Counted from the stretch's first letter, positions 1-10,810 are shown. The stretch: 20,883 bases of DNA from Larix sibirica (GCA_004151065.3 NWUY0300016728.1:43976-64858); one strand, 5' to 3'. The notes: generated by a model not told the origin, from the letters alone. Made by a program: numbers and translations.

Positions 1-760
1 ATTTCCACACCATGAATGAGCCGAAAATGAGTAAATCCAGTGGAAAATTTTACTAAAGTTTGGTAAGCCCGTCATGAGCATAAAAGAGCACCTAAGGTGC
101 CAATTGATTTTATTTTTATTCATTTCCCTCCGTAACATAGTTTTCAAAATTTTGTTCACAAACTCAACTTGGCTATTGGATTGAGGATAGTACAGGGAAG
201 AATTCTCTTACTGAAATCCTAACTTAGTCGTTAATTCTGACATCATGTAATTCTAGAGATCCATGATCCCGATTTCTCTGGGGATACCAAACTGAGTAAT
301 TATGTAATTAAATACAAAAATCATTTTTGTCTATCCATAATTAGTTTAGGTGGGCATAGCTTTGGCTCACTTAGTGAATTAGTTCACAACCACTATAATG
401 TAATGGTGATTGTTTGACGAAGTTGGTTTACACCTCATGAAATCAACTGCCCACTTATCAAAGGGGTTGGCAATAATTATAGGGTGAAGAGGAGAAGGAT
501 AAGTGTGCATTTTCTTGGTAAAAATGTGACAAGGGTGGCATTTTTGAACAACTTTAATACAATATTTGAAGATGGAGGGCCAAAAGTAACTTGCACATAC
601 AATTTTTTGGGCTTTTCCCATTCTAGGAATATAATTAGCACCACATGCTCTAGTATGGTAGTCATTTAAAACCTTCTTAGATTCCTCATGAATTAAACAA
701 TGATGCAAGATTGAATTGATTCCTCGACGATACAAGGTATCTCCAATAATCATATAGTTC
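1..760 (-). pseudogene. Integrase of the gypsy element (zinc domain and catalytic core)
   Basis: Integrase inserts the cDNA copy into host DNA. The segment 379-753 is open for 124 codons and holds the N-terminal zinc domain. Its CxxC pair (CHPC) is intact, but the second histidine of the usual H-V/A-CGAH pattern is Asn here (CGAN). The core then starts with PFDKWAVDF, carrying the first catalytic Asp. From 378 down to 1 the frame continues with several stops. The second Asp (GIMDL) and the catalytic Glu (SQVEFVNK, after YYPQ) are both readable. So the DDE triad survives in a dead gene. The C-terminus lies outside the window. The plus-strand frames here are antisense shadows. Confidence 0.85.
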
Positions 761-799
761 TTTGCTTGGTGGTGAATCTATTGACGTTCATCATGTGAT

Positions 800-1400
800 A
801 AGTGACAAGGTCACCGTTGAGTTTGGAGATATACTAGGACATTTATATACCAAGGGTTTGAAGAGGAAATGAGGAATACAATCTCATCTATCAAGGACTC
901 ATCAATAATAATATACTCATTATCTCTAGGTAGCTTAGACATTATCTCAACAAAGGCTACAAAATTCTTGGATTTGGATGCTACAAACTCTAAATCAAAC
1001 ACTTGGAGTATGACAATCCATTTAGAATATTTTCCATCAATTATGCATGGGGTTGGAATATTATGCATACAATTGGAGTCTGCAAAAACATGTGTGCATA
1101 AAAGAACAACATAATGTCTAAGTGTTTGGAAAACATGCACTGGTACCAACATATATTTCTTGATGTGGGAATATCCCAACTTAGGATCATCATGTCCCTT
1201 GCTTAGGTAATAAATCACATCTCTTGTTGCAATTCATCTTCTTGGATAAATACCATGCCAATGATTGACTTTGACACTTCGAGGTTTAACAAAAAATTAT
1301 TGTGGTAACCGAGAGGATGAAATAAAGGAGTAGAAACAAGAGCAATTTTCAAGAAATCAAAGGATTATTGGGCTTGATAGTCCCAAATAAATGGGACCCC
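800..1400 (-). pseudogene. RNase H domain of the gypsy element
   Basis: RNase H removes the RNA template during reverse transcription. The best open stretch is 811-1218 (minus, 135 codons). It contains IYYLSKG, an S-H-I-x-K segment, TLRHY, HVFADSN and KYSKWIVILQVFDLEF, the standard path of the gypsy RNase H and its connection to the tether before integrase. The N-terminal part (about 1,220-1,400) is readable with breaks and includes SIIGMVFIQED. Stops and a frame change separate it from RT. Function is assigned from motif order between RT and integrase, so confidence in identity is high; activity is not possible in the present state. Confidence 0.82.
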
Positions 1401-2210
1401 TGTTTGAATAGGTGCATAATGTTTTTTGCAATCTTTACACAATTAGCGATGAAACTTCATAGGAATTTTGTTTTCCATTGCAAAAAATTGCAGTTTTCTA
1501 ATTATACAGAGGGGAGGCATTTGAACTATTACTTCCACCTTGAAGTCATCAACCATGATCCCATGCTTAGACACAATGAACTGAGGAAATATTTTGAAAA
1601 GCACACAAAATATGCATTTGTGGAAGTTTAATCAAATGTTATACTATTGCCATTGTTCAAAAAATTCACGTAGATAAGCTAGAATTTCTATCTCATGTTG
1701 GGAATGAGCAACCAAGTCATCTAAATAAGCCATGGCAATGTGCTTAATATCATGAAAAACATAATACATGGCCCATTGAAATGTGGCTCCAACATTTTTA
1801 AGACCAAATGACATCCTGCCATAGGAAAATGTGCCCCAAGGATAGATAAAGGTGTTTTATGCTAGTATTCAAGTTGAATATGGATTTAGTTATATCCAAA
1901 AAATACATCCATAAAAAATATAGCAATTCTAATGCATTCATCAATAATATGATCAATGAATGGGGTAGGATAGTTGTCTTTAGAATAAGCTTTGTTCAAA
2001 TCCCTAAAATCAACACATACTCAAATCATACCCTATTTTTTATCCACCAAAATAGGATTGGAAACCCATCATTGTTAGGGGGACAAGATATATGAATCCA
2101 ACATGGAATAACTTTTCCAACTCTATCTTCAAAGCATTTTCTTTCTTTGGGTTGACATGCCTTATCTTTTGTCAAACCGGTTTGACATTATCATAATTTT
2201 TAATTTCATG
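1400..2210 (-). pseudogene. Reverse transcriptase of the gypsy element
   Basis: Reverse transcriptase copies element RNA into cDNA. From N to C the minus strand shows VCVDFRDLNKA (fingers and motif A lead-in), PTPFIDHIID, FFMDVFFGYN (motif A, with its Asp), PWGTFSYGRM, FGLKNVGATFQ (motif B) and the catalytic AYLDD, with YLDD encoded at 1716-1727. The thumb follows as HGIMVD and MPPL segments with further damage. In the N-terminal part at least four in-frame stops sit where families have Gln, Arg or similar codons: KK*G, I*VC, YN*I and EY*HK. A one-base frameshift lies near 1845, just before PWGTF. The YLDD box is intact, but the gene cannot be translated. Confidence 0.88.
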
Positions 2211-2960
2211 TTCAACAATCAGGGATTAATGCTAGACATTTCTTCATAGGACCAAGTGAAAACAACACATAATTATTTGAAAAGGGTAGTCTACTCCTCA
2301 ATTTATTGAGAACACCAATAAACTCCAATGAGAATGTTCTTAACAATTCCACATTTGATAAAGATATTGATAGGTATAGTTTTGAAATGTTGGTCAGATT
2401 ACCTTTTGCAAACACATCATCTGTGAGAATAGGGAATTTGTACCAATCAAGATCTCCTATATGAATGAGGATTTTAGGGACGGCCTCCATAGTCTTGAGC
2501 TTGAGTAAAAAATAAGAGCGATGGTGCATATCTTCCCAAGGCCATTCTAGATTTGATAGTGCTTCCAAGATGGCTTATTTTGAAGGCAAAACCATATCTA
2601 AGGAATTGTTGGAAGGGGGAGAATCAACAACCCGAATAAGCAAGGAACAATGATCATACTCCTATGATGAGTAGATATTTTGATTAGAATTTGCGGAATC
2701 CATTTGAATGGATTTATAATACAAATCGACCACAAACAAAGTTATACTTGTTCCCATAGTACCAATCTCAAACATGTTTGGTAGCACCCATGGATCTTGG
2801 TACATGGTCGCTATAGTGACATAATATATGATAAAGATGGGGGAGGAGTCAATGTAACAAAATGATGGGGTAGAGTAAAACTACCCATAAGAGATTAATC
2901 TTTAAACTGTCCCACACGAAGGCTAGCTAGAGTTTCTTTAGAATCAACGATAAATAGAAT
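2210..2960 (-). pseudogene. Protease-to-RT linker of the gypsy polyprotein
   Basis: This stretch lies between the protease and RT. The minus-strand frame 2212-2568 is open for 118 codons but holds no catalytic motif. Towards its C-terminal side it resembles the conserved lead-in to plant gypsy RT: a P-x-D-like turn, then in a broken frame QTGLTKDKA, QPKERK and VGKVIPCWIH, matching the usual 'PVRQK...RP.NP.K...EV.KLLKAGFI' pattern. I infer it is polyprotein spacer rather than a separate gene. The part above 2,600 is damaged and only loosely readable. Confidence 0.6.
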
Positions 2961-2989
2961 AGTAGGTTTTGATTTGGCTCTAAAGTTAG

Positions 2990-3330
2990 GCATGCTAATC
3001 GAACTGGTCAATGGCAATGAATTTTCCTTCACAAGGAAAACAAATAACCTTGAAAATAAAAGATCCAACAACCATAATCACATATGAACAATTGTGTCCT
3101 AGAAGAATATTATAATCTAACAAAGTATCTACAACTTCTACTTTGATTGAGACGATTTTTCTCCCCAACATGATTGTCAAGGTAATGTTGATTACATACG
3201 GTTTGAAAGAATGACTATCGAAAGCTTTCAATAGTGTGGATGACAGAGTAAGCTTTGGACATCCCAATGGTTCCCAACAAGTTAACGACATGACACAGGT
3301 AGAGGCTTCTTCATCAATGATTCATAGAAA
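2990..3330 (-). pseudogene. Retropepsin-like protease of the gypsy element
   Basis: The aspartic protease cleaves the Gag-Pol precursor. The minus-strand frame 2995-3291 (98 codons) contains STLLKAFDSHSF, VEVVDTLLDYNILLG and a FPCEGKFIAIDQ tail, the conserved C-terminal half of plant gypsy proteases. Reading upstream in the same frame gives IIDEEASTCVMS, where families have D-S/T-G-A-S. The active-site Asp codon is at 3313-3315, but the following Ser/Thr-Gly are Glu-Glu. Loss of the Gly after the catalytic Asp would inactivate the enzyme. Identity is supported by position between gag and RT. Confidence 0.78.
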
Positions 3331-3379
3331 GATGTTCGTCCCTCGAGATGATACTTGGATTTAGAACATTATAAGGTGA

Positions 3380-5690
3380 GGTAGTATTGGATGGTATTGG
3401 TCAAGGTCAAACATAAAAAACCAAGAATTTGAAGGGTCAATTTTTCCAATGGCCTTCAACAATGCTTGCCAACAGGATGGGAAACTTTGTAGCACTTCCA
3501 AGGATGAGATCACACAAATGGTGTGAGTGAGATCTTCAACTATACTATTATTTTTAGTTTCTCATGCATTGGGATTATGTGTCAACTAGTGAAGGGTACC
3601 TACAGGAATCCTAGGCATTATGTGATTGGGTTGCCACTCAATGTGGAGAGAACCACCGGGTTGAGAAGGAGAAGACTTGATCTTTGAAGGTTTGACTATG
3701 GGATTATTGCAATTTTAGGTGTGAGTCTGAAGGTTGAAATATTGCTCACACATGAATATGTTAGCAGTTGAGGCACTTCCCCTTTGTGAGGGGTTACCCT
3801 GATTTCCCCTTTGCGGGGGCGTAGGATTGGTGGAAATTATCTATTGATGTTGAGGAGGAAAATGATGAGTGAGGACTATGGGATACTGTGTGGCACCCTG
3901 TTGGCTTAGGTAGCGATAACATTCGTCCAAATTGGTACATTCATAGGTAGGGTGATCTTCAACATATATTATACATGGAAATTTGGAAATTTTCTTTTCT
4001 TTCTTACCTCTGGGTTGTTTGTTGTCTTTCTTAGTAGTTGGCTTAACCTATATAATATCATAGGTTTAAACTATGTTTGCAACACTTTAAGTGGGTTGAC
4101 CAGTTGTGTGCGTATGAATGGAAAATTGTCCCATTTGGCTAGTCAATTGATTAATGACAGTGTGACTCACAAAACCAATCAAGCTATTGGCATGTGGTCT
4201 AGAAGTAGGTTTTGAGATGTCAAATGAAAATTGAGGTTCCCGAGGAATTAAATCATATATAATGCCAAATCGTGAATAAATCATATCCAATTGTTGCACA
4301 TGTAAAATAACTCACTATTTTGTAAGAGCCTCTAACATTGCTACATATCTGGCAATGTTTGGAAAAGCGATTTCAAAAAACAATCCCCAGGGAATTTATT
4401 TGCGATCTTGGCTCTAATAAAAATTTGTCACCACCTCCACTCATGAATATGATCGAAAATATGAATAACAATGGACTGTCGAAGTGAGTTAACAATCATG
4501 TCCCCGTTTCATAACAAATGGGTAACTGGAAGTGTGTCAGAAAAGACATTGCTAAAGAGGAAAAATTGACAAAATAAGTTCCAAGTAATTTGATATAGCA
4601 TTTAATGGCACTGTTGATTAGAGTACGTTGAAAGAGATGCAACTAAATGATATTGTCAACTAGAGAGTTTGATGAGCATGAAAAAATTCATGAAATCTGT
4701 GGATAGATCTTCTCCATATATATCATCAAACTTGGGAATATCAAATGACATCTTAGTTGGGATGGCATGCCATTCTGAATGATGGCATATAGGGTCATTT
4801 GTTAGATGCGACAAGTCTAACAGGTTCAAATTTTACAAAAATGGTGATCATAGATGAGTACAAATTTTAGGGTTGTTAAAGAAAACTTCTTGCCAACATA
4901 CAGGTGCAACACTAACTTGGACATTACTACCCACTAGAATATGACTACCCCTAGGAACACCTTGGTTATATGGGGTATTAATTCCCCCTACATATCATTG
5001 CCACCATGTCTATTACTATTGCCTCAGACATTTACAGTATTAAGTGGATGGGTATCATTAGGAGGAATACTCCCACCATAAGGGAATCCTAGGTTTTGAA
5101 CTATAGATCCACCTATTACCTAGTATACCAGATGTAGGTGGAAACCCACTCTATACTTGAGAGACATGAGTGTTACCTCTTCCAAAGGAGAAGCTCAAAC
5201 TGGGCACTAGAGTACCTTTGGTGGGTATTCCAACACTAGGATGGCCTTGGGTTGGAATGTGTGTACTAACATATGGAATACCGAACAAAGAGACACAAGT
5301 AACAAGCGGAATATGGGTGGAAGGATTCAATCCACTCACTATTGGTATGAAAGAAGCATTAATGCCTCCCCCATAGACACCAGGTGTAGTAGGATTAAGC
5401 ATCCTTTGTTGTGATGAACCACTTGTTCCAAACATATTGTGTTGTACTTTGTCAATAAATTCAAATGGGTGTGTGGGAAAATATACGTCGAACTATATAA
5501 ATACAAGACCGCCATCTTATGTCAAGGGAGGATTATAATGGGTCAGTGTTTGATTGTTAAAATCTTCAATTTCAAGTTGGTCTAAATCTTCTAACTGGTT
5601 TTTTTTCATGTCTGTTTGGATAGGTACTTCTTTTTTAGGCTCTCCCAATTAATGTGTGAATGTTTCTCAGATTTATTTATGTTAAGGTTG
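3380..5690 (-). pseudogene. gag region of the gypsy element
   Basis: Gag forms the virus-like particle around element RNA. The N-terminal part (about 5,690-5,150) reads in one frame, with stops, through LEDLDQLEIEDF, YFPTHPFEFIDK and a Gly/Pro/Ser/Thr-rich stretch (open at 5151-5435). The retrotransposon gag core lies at about 4,800-4,230: SFDIPKFDDIYGED, LHLFQRTLI, FLTHFQLPICYETGT, IARYVAMLEALT and QQLDMIYSRFGIIYDLIP. These match, in order, the gag core of plant gypsy elements. A further conserved-looking piece, EDHPTYECTNLDECYRYL, lies near 3,950-3,900. I could not confirm a CCHC knuckle. Frameshifts and stops are scattered throughout. Confidence 0.8.
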
Positions 5691-5699
5691 TTTAATCAT

Positions 5700-7040
5700 T
5701 TGCAATTAAAAGGTGGTTCAACATTTTTGATAGGAGACCCTCCTAACCTCCAAGACTAGTGGGCTAAACAATCATCGACTTGTGGTTATTTTGAGTGCAA
5801 CCAAATTTACCTTCTAAACAAGAACAAACAAAATTGAGGCCTCCTAAAACACAATTCACCAAGAATCAATCACCTATGCAATAAATCTACAAGAAAGAAC
5901 AAGAAAGTAGGGGAGGTAACCTTCTAACAGTGATCCTGGGAGTATCAAGGCCTAAGACATATAGGTAGAGGTGAAAATGAAATATTTATGACAACTCTCA
6001 TGTTAAAATAACCCAAGGTGCAACTACTCTCATGAAGAAAAGTACCCTCCAAAGAAATTAAAATGGGTGTTATACGTCCAACTCGAGTACCACAAGCACT
6101 TCCCTCTTACAGTTACTTATGTGAAACCTAAGAATCACAACTAAGGTTACCACTTCACAATCGAATTGTCAAGGGGAACAACCATGGGTCAAGTGTTTGT
6201 GTATGGGAATGAAATGTAGGACATATATCCTATACCCAAAATCCTAAGAGAATCGTTGTCACCCCAAGGATTTTCCAATTCTGCTAAAGCTCCTATATGT
6301 GTAGATCCCACTAAACAATCAATAGGGGATAATCTCTCCACTTGCCTAGATTGACCTAGTCCTTGACATGCATGTGAAGCATCCTTTCCTTATAAACATT
6401 ATCCTCTACTAACATATTTTAACACTATTTAAAGTATAAGCTAGTTTATGTTCCCACAACCTTGGAAAAATTACTCTCCATCTTGCACTAAAACTCTACA
6501 ACATGTGCTTGTTTATTTGCTATAAAACATATATGATTGCTTTTAACATCTATTATTACACACAGTATGTAGTGCAACTTGTTTGGTGTTGAGATGACTA
6601 AAAACTTTGATAAATGATCAAGATAATTAAAAAGCAACATGAACCTGCATTTCATGTTTCTTTTAATGAAGCATGACCACAATTTTCACATCTCATGAAA
6701 AGAGAATAATATATCATACTTTTCTTTTTATGAAATGCAATACAACAACAATGATCTATAATGCTAAAGATATTTTATTATTACAATAATCAAGAATATG
6801 ACAAACCCAAATGCACATGCAAACTATTTTCAAACTCTTTTTCAATGTAACTAATATGATCTAACAAACAAAACAAAAAATGGTTGTGCAAGCATACCAA
6901 AACACTTTTTTCACTCTTAATCTATGCAATAATAGACGATAAACATGAATGTTTAAACATAGAATTAATAAAATAACCATTTAAAGCATCAAGTCGCCAC
7001 ATGCAATCAATATTTAGATCAGGAAATGAAAAAATTTTAA
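5700..7040. other. Non-coding AT-rich stretch; probable 5' leader/LTR zone of the gypsy element
   Basis: No supported gene lies here. The only frames are short and without family motifs. By position, just upstream of gag on the minus strand, this should contain the 5' leader, primer-binding site and 5' LTR. I did not find a clear tRNA-complementary primer-binding site, a TG...CA pair or a polypurine tract that would fix LTR ends. The right half (about 6,380-7,040) is especially AT-rich. The stretch ends where LINE A copy 1 begins. Confidence 0.45.
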
Positions 7041-7049
7041 TAGGGCACT

Positions 7050-7498
7050 TGTGGTTGTTCTATGGAATAACTATGTGCACTTGCATATGTTCTTAATAAG
7101 AATCGCATTCATCCATGCTTGTGTCTTGTGCGAGTATTCTGGTGGAGGGATCCTTCAGGGGTTTTGTGAGGAAGATCTGGATACTGAATGTGTATGGACC
7201 TTACAGTTCGTGCGGGGAATTCTGGGAGAAGTTATCATTGACATGTATTTTAAATGACCCTTCGCTAATTTTGGCAGGTGACCTCAATCTGATGTTGATC
7301 CCTGACGAAATTTGGTGGGATGGAAAATATGTGGATCCGCTGGGGGATTTTTTCTTGGGTTTGTTCGAGGAAGCAAAGCTGATGGATGTAATTTCCCACA
7401 TTTTGTATCCGACCTATTCAAATGGTCATTGTGGCTCGGCTCGTATTGGCAAGCGGCTTGATCTGATCCTCATGGCCGAAGAGCTATGTGACTTTTGA
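7050..7498 (+). pseudogene. LINE A copy 1 endonuclease (APE-type) fragment
   Basis: The apurinic-type endonuclease nicks target DNA to prime reverse transcription. The open stretch 7115-7498 reads WILNVYGPYSS, EFWEKL, LILAGDLNL (with the catalytic Asp and Asn of the GDLN box), FLGLFEEAKLMDV, and RIGKRLDLILMAEEL. The C-terminal S-D-H motif seen in copy 2 is missing, because the frame runs straight into the deletion junction near 7,492 and stops at 7496-7498. The piece upstream of 7,115 is in another frame, so a small indel lies near 7,110. It cannot encode an active nuclease. Confidence 0.82.
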
Positions 7499-9470
7499 TG
7501 ATTACAGGCCCATTTCACTATGTAATTTATGTTATAAAGTGATTTCTAAAGTTATCGCAGAGAGACTCAAGCCGGTTCTCGATAGAAACATATCTAAGGA
7601 ACAATTTGCATTTCTGCTAAATCGACAGATCTCTGATGGGGTGGGGGTGGTACAAGAATGCTTGCACTCAATAAAGATGAAGAAGTTGAGTCCCTTTATT
7701 TTGAAACTTGATCTCCAAAAAGCTTACGACCGTGTGGAATGGGATTTACTCCGACTTATCCTTATTCAGATTGGTCTTTCGGCGAATATAGTGAAATGGA
7801 TGTATGCATTCTTTTCGACAACAAGCTTTGTTGTTCTTGTCAATGGGTCTCCATCTTCATTTTTAATTGGTAATAGGGGGTTGCAACAAGGTTTCCCACT
7901 ATCCCCGCATATCTTTATTCTAGCTATGGAAGGGCTCATTATTATGATCCATAAGGCTAAACATAGTGGCTTACTTACAGGTATAAGGGTGGCTAGAACT
8001 TTGTTCATCTCGCATTTGTTTTTTGTAGATGATGTGCTTCTCTTTGGGGCGGGGACAAAATTGGAGCAGTATCAGTTTCATTTGATACTTGATGTTTTTT
8101 GTGATGTATATGGGATGTGTATTAATGCTTCTAAGTCTTCTTTTACCTGTAATTGCGAGGACCAGTCCATGTCTGCCTATATTTCGTAGTTATTTCCTTC
8201 TGTGCAGAAAAATATTGAGGAGGGGATAAAGTATTTTGGCTTCACTATTAAGCCTAACTCCTATGTGGTAGCTAATTGGAATTGCCTTATTCAGAAGGTT
8301 TCTCGAAGAATTAATTCTTGGGCCTCGCGGTGGTTGACTCTAGGAGGGAGGCTCGTTCTGATTCAGTCTGTCTTGCAGTGTATTCTAGTTTATTGGTTTA
8401 CTTTATTTGATGTTCCATTGGTCGTGCATGAGAAGTTAAGACAAATTATCTTTAGCTTCCTTTGGGGTGGAGGGCAGAGAATCCACAAGTTCCATCTTGC
8501 TAGCTGGAGGAGGTTGTCTCGACTGAAGCATCTGGGCGGATGGGGCATTAAAAGGATGAAGGATTTCAACAGGGCCCTCTGTGCCAAGATTTTTTGGTGG
8601 GTTATTTTTTATAAGGGCCTCTAGGGCTCAACCATTAAGGCCAAATATTTGAGGGGTCTCAAGCCGGGCATATGGCTGGGATTACAAGTTTTATCTACTG
8701 CTAATGTTTCGGCAATCTAGCGCAGTATTTTGAAAAATTTCCCCATTATAAACCACTCCTTATGTTGGGCGCTGGGTCGCGGGTTTAAAATATTTGCTAA
8801 TATCGATCTGATCCTTGGTCTACACGGGAATAACAGGTTATCTAAGGATCTCATCTGGGAGTTACATGATCGAGGTTTCTACGTACTAAAGAAGTTGATG
8901 CTCCCCACTGAAGGAACTTCTTATAGATGGTCGACGACAACCGACTTGGGTTTGCTAGATTCAATAGTGATTGAATGGGATGGTTATGGGATTAAGTTGA
9001 TGGAAGTAGGAATTCAATTGACTGAGGATCCGTATATTTTGGTGTGAGTTGATAACCCACTACAGGGTTCAATGTCGGCAAATTTGACATACAAGTTTTT
9101 GATGGAAGTGTTGGGAGATGAAGTGGTAACTGATTTTTTAAAATTGTTGTGGAGCTATAAGCTGCCGCTAAAGGTTGGTTGTTTTATTTGGCTCTGCATG
9201 GAAAATAATATTTTGAACTGACAAAATTTACAAGGTTGTGGCTTCAGCAGTCCAGGGATCTACTATTTATGTATGTGCTCCTCTGAAGACATTGATCATA
9301 TTTTTGGGAGTTGTGATTTTTTCCAGGAGGTGTGGTTCTTGCTCAGACTCAAATGGCCTAGACTTCCTATTTGGGATCGTGATCATTTATCCACCAACTT
9401 GCCATTTTGTTTTGAGAGCTCGGGTGGAGATGTTCTTGTTCTGATGCTTTCTTTATGGGAGGTCTGCGGG
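7497..9470 (+). pseudogene. LINE A copy 1 reverse transcriptase plus C-terminal zinc-binding domain
   Basis: One frame runs from 7,497 to about 9,470 with no frameshift, broken only by stops at 8187, 8622, 8718, 9045 and 9219 (first base). It begins inside RT with DDYRPISLCN, then EQFAFL, LKLDLQKAYDRVEWD (motif A), NRGLQQGFPLSP (motif B) and FFVDDVLLFG (motif C). The thumb and connection follow: NIEEGIKY, RRINSWASRWLTLGGR, LGGWGIKRMKDFNRAL. The end is the LINE zinc-binding domain, LCMCSSEDIDHIFGSCDF (two Cys, then His and Cys). Compared with copies 2 and 3, three stops replace Trp, one Glu and one Cys. The fingers' N-terminal part was lost in the 913-bp deletion. Confidence 0.88.
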
Positions 9471-9473
9471 CAG

Positions 9474-9690
9474 CATGGTAGTTGCGCGGATCTGTGCGTG
9501 GAATTCTATTTATGATATGGATCCCATCAACAATGTTGTACATGAACCTCCTTGTATGGATGACAATTTCTCTTTTCCCTTTGGTTTCTTCGATGGTGCC
9601 ACTCAAAATGGTGTTTGTGGTACTGGTATGGTCATAAAGCTCTCGGGCAATCACTATTTTCACCTCTATATGAAAGCTGGGAATGGAGAA
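9474..9690 (+). pseudogene. LINE A copy 1 RNase H fragment
   Basis: After a 41-bp deletion the frame shifts and the 5' part of RNase H is readable: MVVARICAWNSIYDM, then FPFGFFDGATQNG. The Asp of FFDGA, the first catalytic acid, is kept here, whereas copy 2 has Asn. The frame leaves the element at about 9,690, before the Glu and the other Asp residues, and ends at 9709-9711 in inverted sequence. It is a remnant only. Confidence 0.75.
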
Positions 9691-10800
9691 ATTAGCTACT
9701 TTAGTACATAGAAACCTTGATCATGTAACTCCCGGATGAGCTCCTCAAATAACCTGTAATTCTTGTGTAGACCAAGGATAGGATCGATACTAGAAAATAT
9801 TTGAACCCCGCGACCCACCACCCAACATAAGGAGTGGTTTATAATGGGGAAAGTTTTCAAAATACTGCGCCAGATCGCTGAAACATTAGCAGTAGATAAA
9901 ACCTGTAATCTCAACCATATGCTCAGCTCGAGGCCCCTCAAATATTTGGCCTTAATGGTTGAGCCCCAGAGGACCTTATCAAAAATAACTCGCTAAAAAC
10001 TCTTAGAACAGAGGGCCCTGTTGAAATCCTTCAGCCTTTTAATGCCCCATCCTCCTAGATGCTTCAGTCAGGACAAACTCCTCCAGCTAGCAAGATGGAA
10101 CTCGTGGATTCTCCGCCCTCCACCCCAAAGGAAGCCGAAGATAAGTCATCTTAACTTTTCATGCACGACCACTGGAACACCAAATAAAGTAAACCAATAA
10201 ACCTGAATACACTGCAAGACAAATTGAATCATAACGAGCCTCCCTCCTAGAGTCAACCACCGCGAGGCCCAAGAATTAAGTCTTCGAGAAACCATCTGAG
10301 TAAGCCAATTCCAATCATCTACCACATAGGAGTTAGTCTTAATAGTGAAGCCAAGATACTTTATCCCCTCCTCAATATTTTTCTGCACAAAAGGAAATAA
10401 CTCAAAAATATAGGAAGAAATGGACTGGTCGTCGCAATTACAGGTAAAAGAAGACTTAGCAACATTAATACACATCCCAAATGCATAACAAAAAACATCA
10501 AGTATCGAATGAAACTGACACCACTCCAATTTTGTCCCCGCCCCAAAGAGAAGCACATCATCGACAAAATACAAATGCGAGATGAACAAAGTTCTAGCCA
10601 CCCTTATACCTATAAGTAAGCCACTATTTTAATCCTTATGGATCATAAGACTGATTCCTTCCATAGCTAGAATAAAGAGATACAGGGATAGTGGGAAAAC
10701 TTGTCACAACCCCCTATTACCAGTGAAAAATGAATATGGAGACCCATTGACAAGAACAACAAAGCTTGATGTCGAAAAGCATGCACACATCTATTTCACG
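9691..10800 (-). mobile_element. LINE A copy 3: inverted internal fragment (RT motifs B-C through connection domain)
   Basis: Read on the minus strand this matches copy 2 from about 12,397 to 13,515 and copy 1 from about 7,790 to 8,905. It has no 5' part, 3' UTR or poly(A). The left edge is sharp: the inverted text for GFYVLK continues to 9,691 and direct copy 1 RNase H sequence ends there. The right edge is at about 10,800-10,803, where direct endonuclease sequence of copy 2 begins. Its single reading frame is unshifted over the whole length but has about seven stops. Being internal to the element on both sides, it looks like a rearranged block and not an ordinary 5'-truncated insertion. Confidence 0.88.
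9696..10800 (-). pseudogene. LINE A copy 3 reverse transcriptase fragment
   Basis: The longest open part is 10,146-10,601 (minus), with YFVDDVLLFGAGT (catalytic motif C), NIEEGIKYLGF, RRLNSWASRWLTLGGR and VVHEKLR, then a TGA at 10,146-10,148. Upstream in the same frame are VNGSPYSFFTGNRGL and a TGA where motif B has Arg. Downstream, to 9,696, are GWGIKRLKDF, KAKYLRGLEL, FPIINHSLCW and GFYVLK. No frameshift was found, only nonsense changes, mostly at Trp and Arg positions. Confidence 0.82.
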
Positions 10801-10810
10801 GAAGTCTTAT

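Larger units (their letters stand above)
1..5690 (-). mobile_element. Degenerate Ty3/gypsy LTR retrotransposon (internal region, 3' end off-window)
   Basis: Read on the minus strand, the domains run gag, protease, RT, RNase H, integrase. Integrase after RT and RNase H is the Ty3/gypsy order; Ty1/copia has integrase before RT. Motifs in every domain match plant gypsy elements, and the RT and RNase H wording (for example PFGL-like KNVGATFQ, AYLDD, KYSKWIVILQ) is closest to the Tat-like group by memory. The reading frame is broken by many stops and several shifts, so no polyprotein is made. The element continues past position 1, so its 3' LTR is not visible. I could not place a primer-binding site or the 5' LTR. 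Family assignment is firm; the clade is an inference. Confidence 0.9.
7045..9690 (+). mobile_element. LINE A copy 1: L1-like retrotransposon, 5'-truncated, internally deleted, 3' end missing
   Basis: Plus-strand order is endonuclease fragment, RT, zinc-binding domain and start of RNase H, the order of plant L1 ORF2. The 5' limit is taken from an R-A-L-V-V-V-L-W-N peptide at about 7,040-7,070, which resembles the GGL.V.W strand of the endonuclease and lies 42 codons before LNVYGPY, as expected. There is no ORF1. Against copy 2 it lacks about 913 bp (end of endonuclease to RT fingers) near 7,492 and 41 bp near 9,471. The 3' half of RNase H, the 3' UTR and poly(A) are absent. At about 9,690 the sequence switches abruptly to the inverted copy 3. 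Confidence 0.9.

Noticed and set aside
484-2095. Plus-strand open frames at 484-669, 869-1114, 1368-1631 and 1859-2095
   Set aside because: They are antisense to minus-strand integrase, RNase H and RT whose conserved motifs are readable; the plus-strand peptides have none.
6488-6682. Small minus-strand frame of 64 codons as a gene
   Set aside because: It is AT-rich, with no motif, no neighbour and no similarity that I recognise; a chance frame is likely.
5700-7040. A delimited 5' LTR with primer-binding site
   Set aside because: Position suggests one, but no TG...CA pair, tRNA-complementary site or matching second LTR could be found in the window.
7481-7503. Splicing of an intron as the cause of the 913-bp gap in copy 1
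   Set aside because: The bases bordering the missing segment in copy 2 do not give a GT...AG pair at the observed junction; a deletion is simpler.
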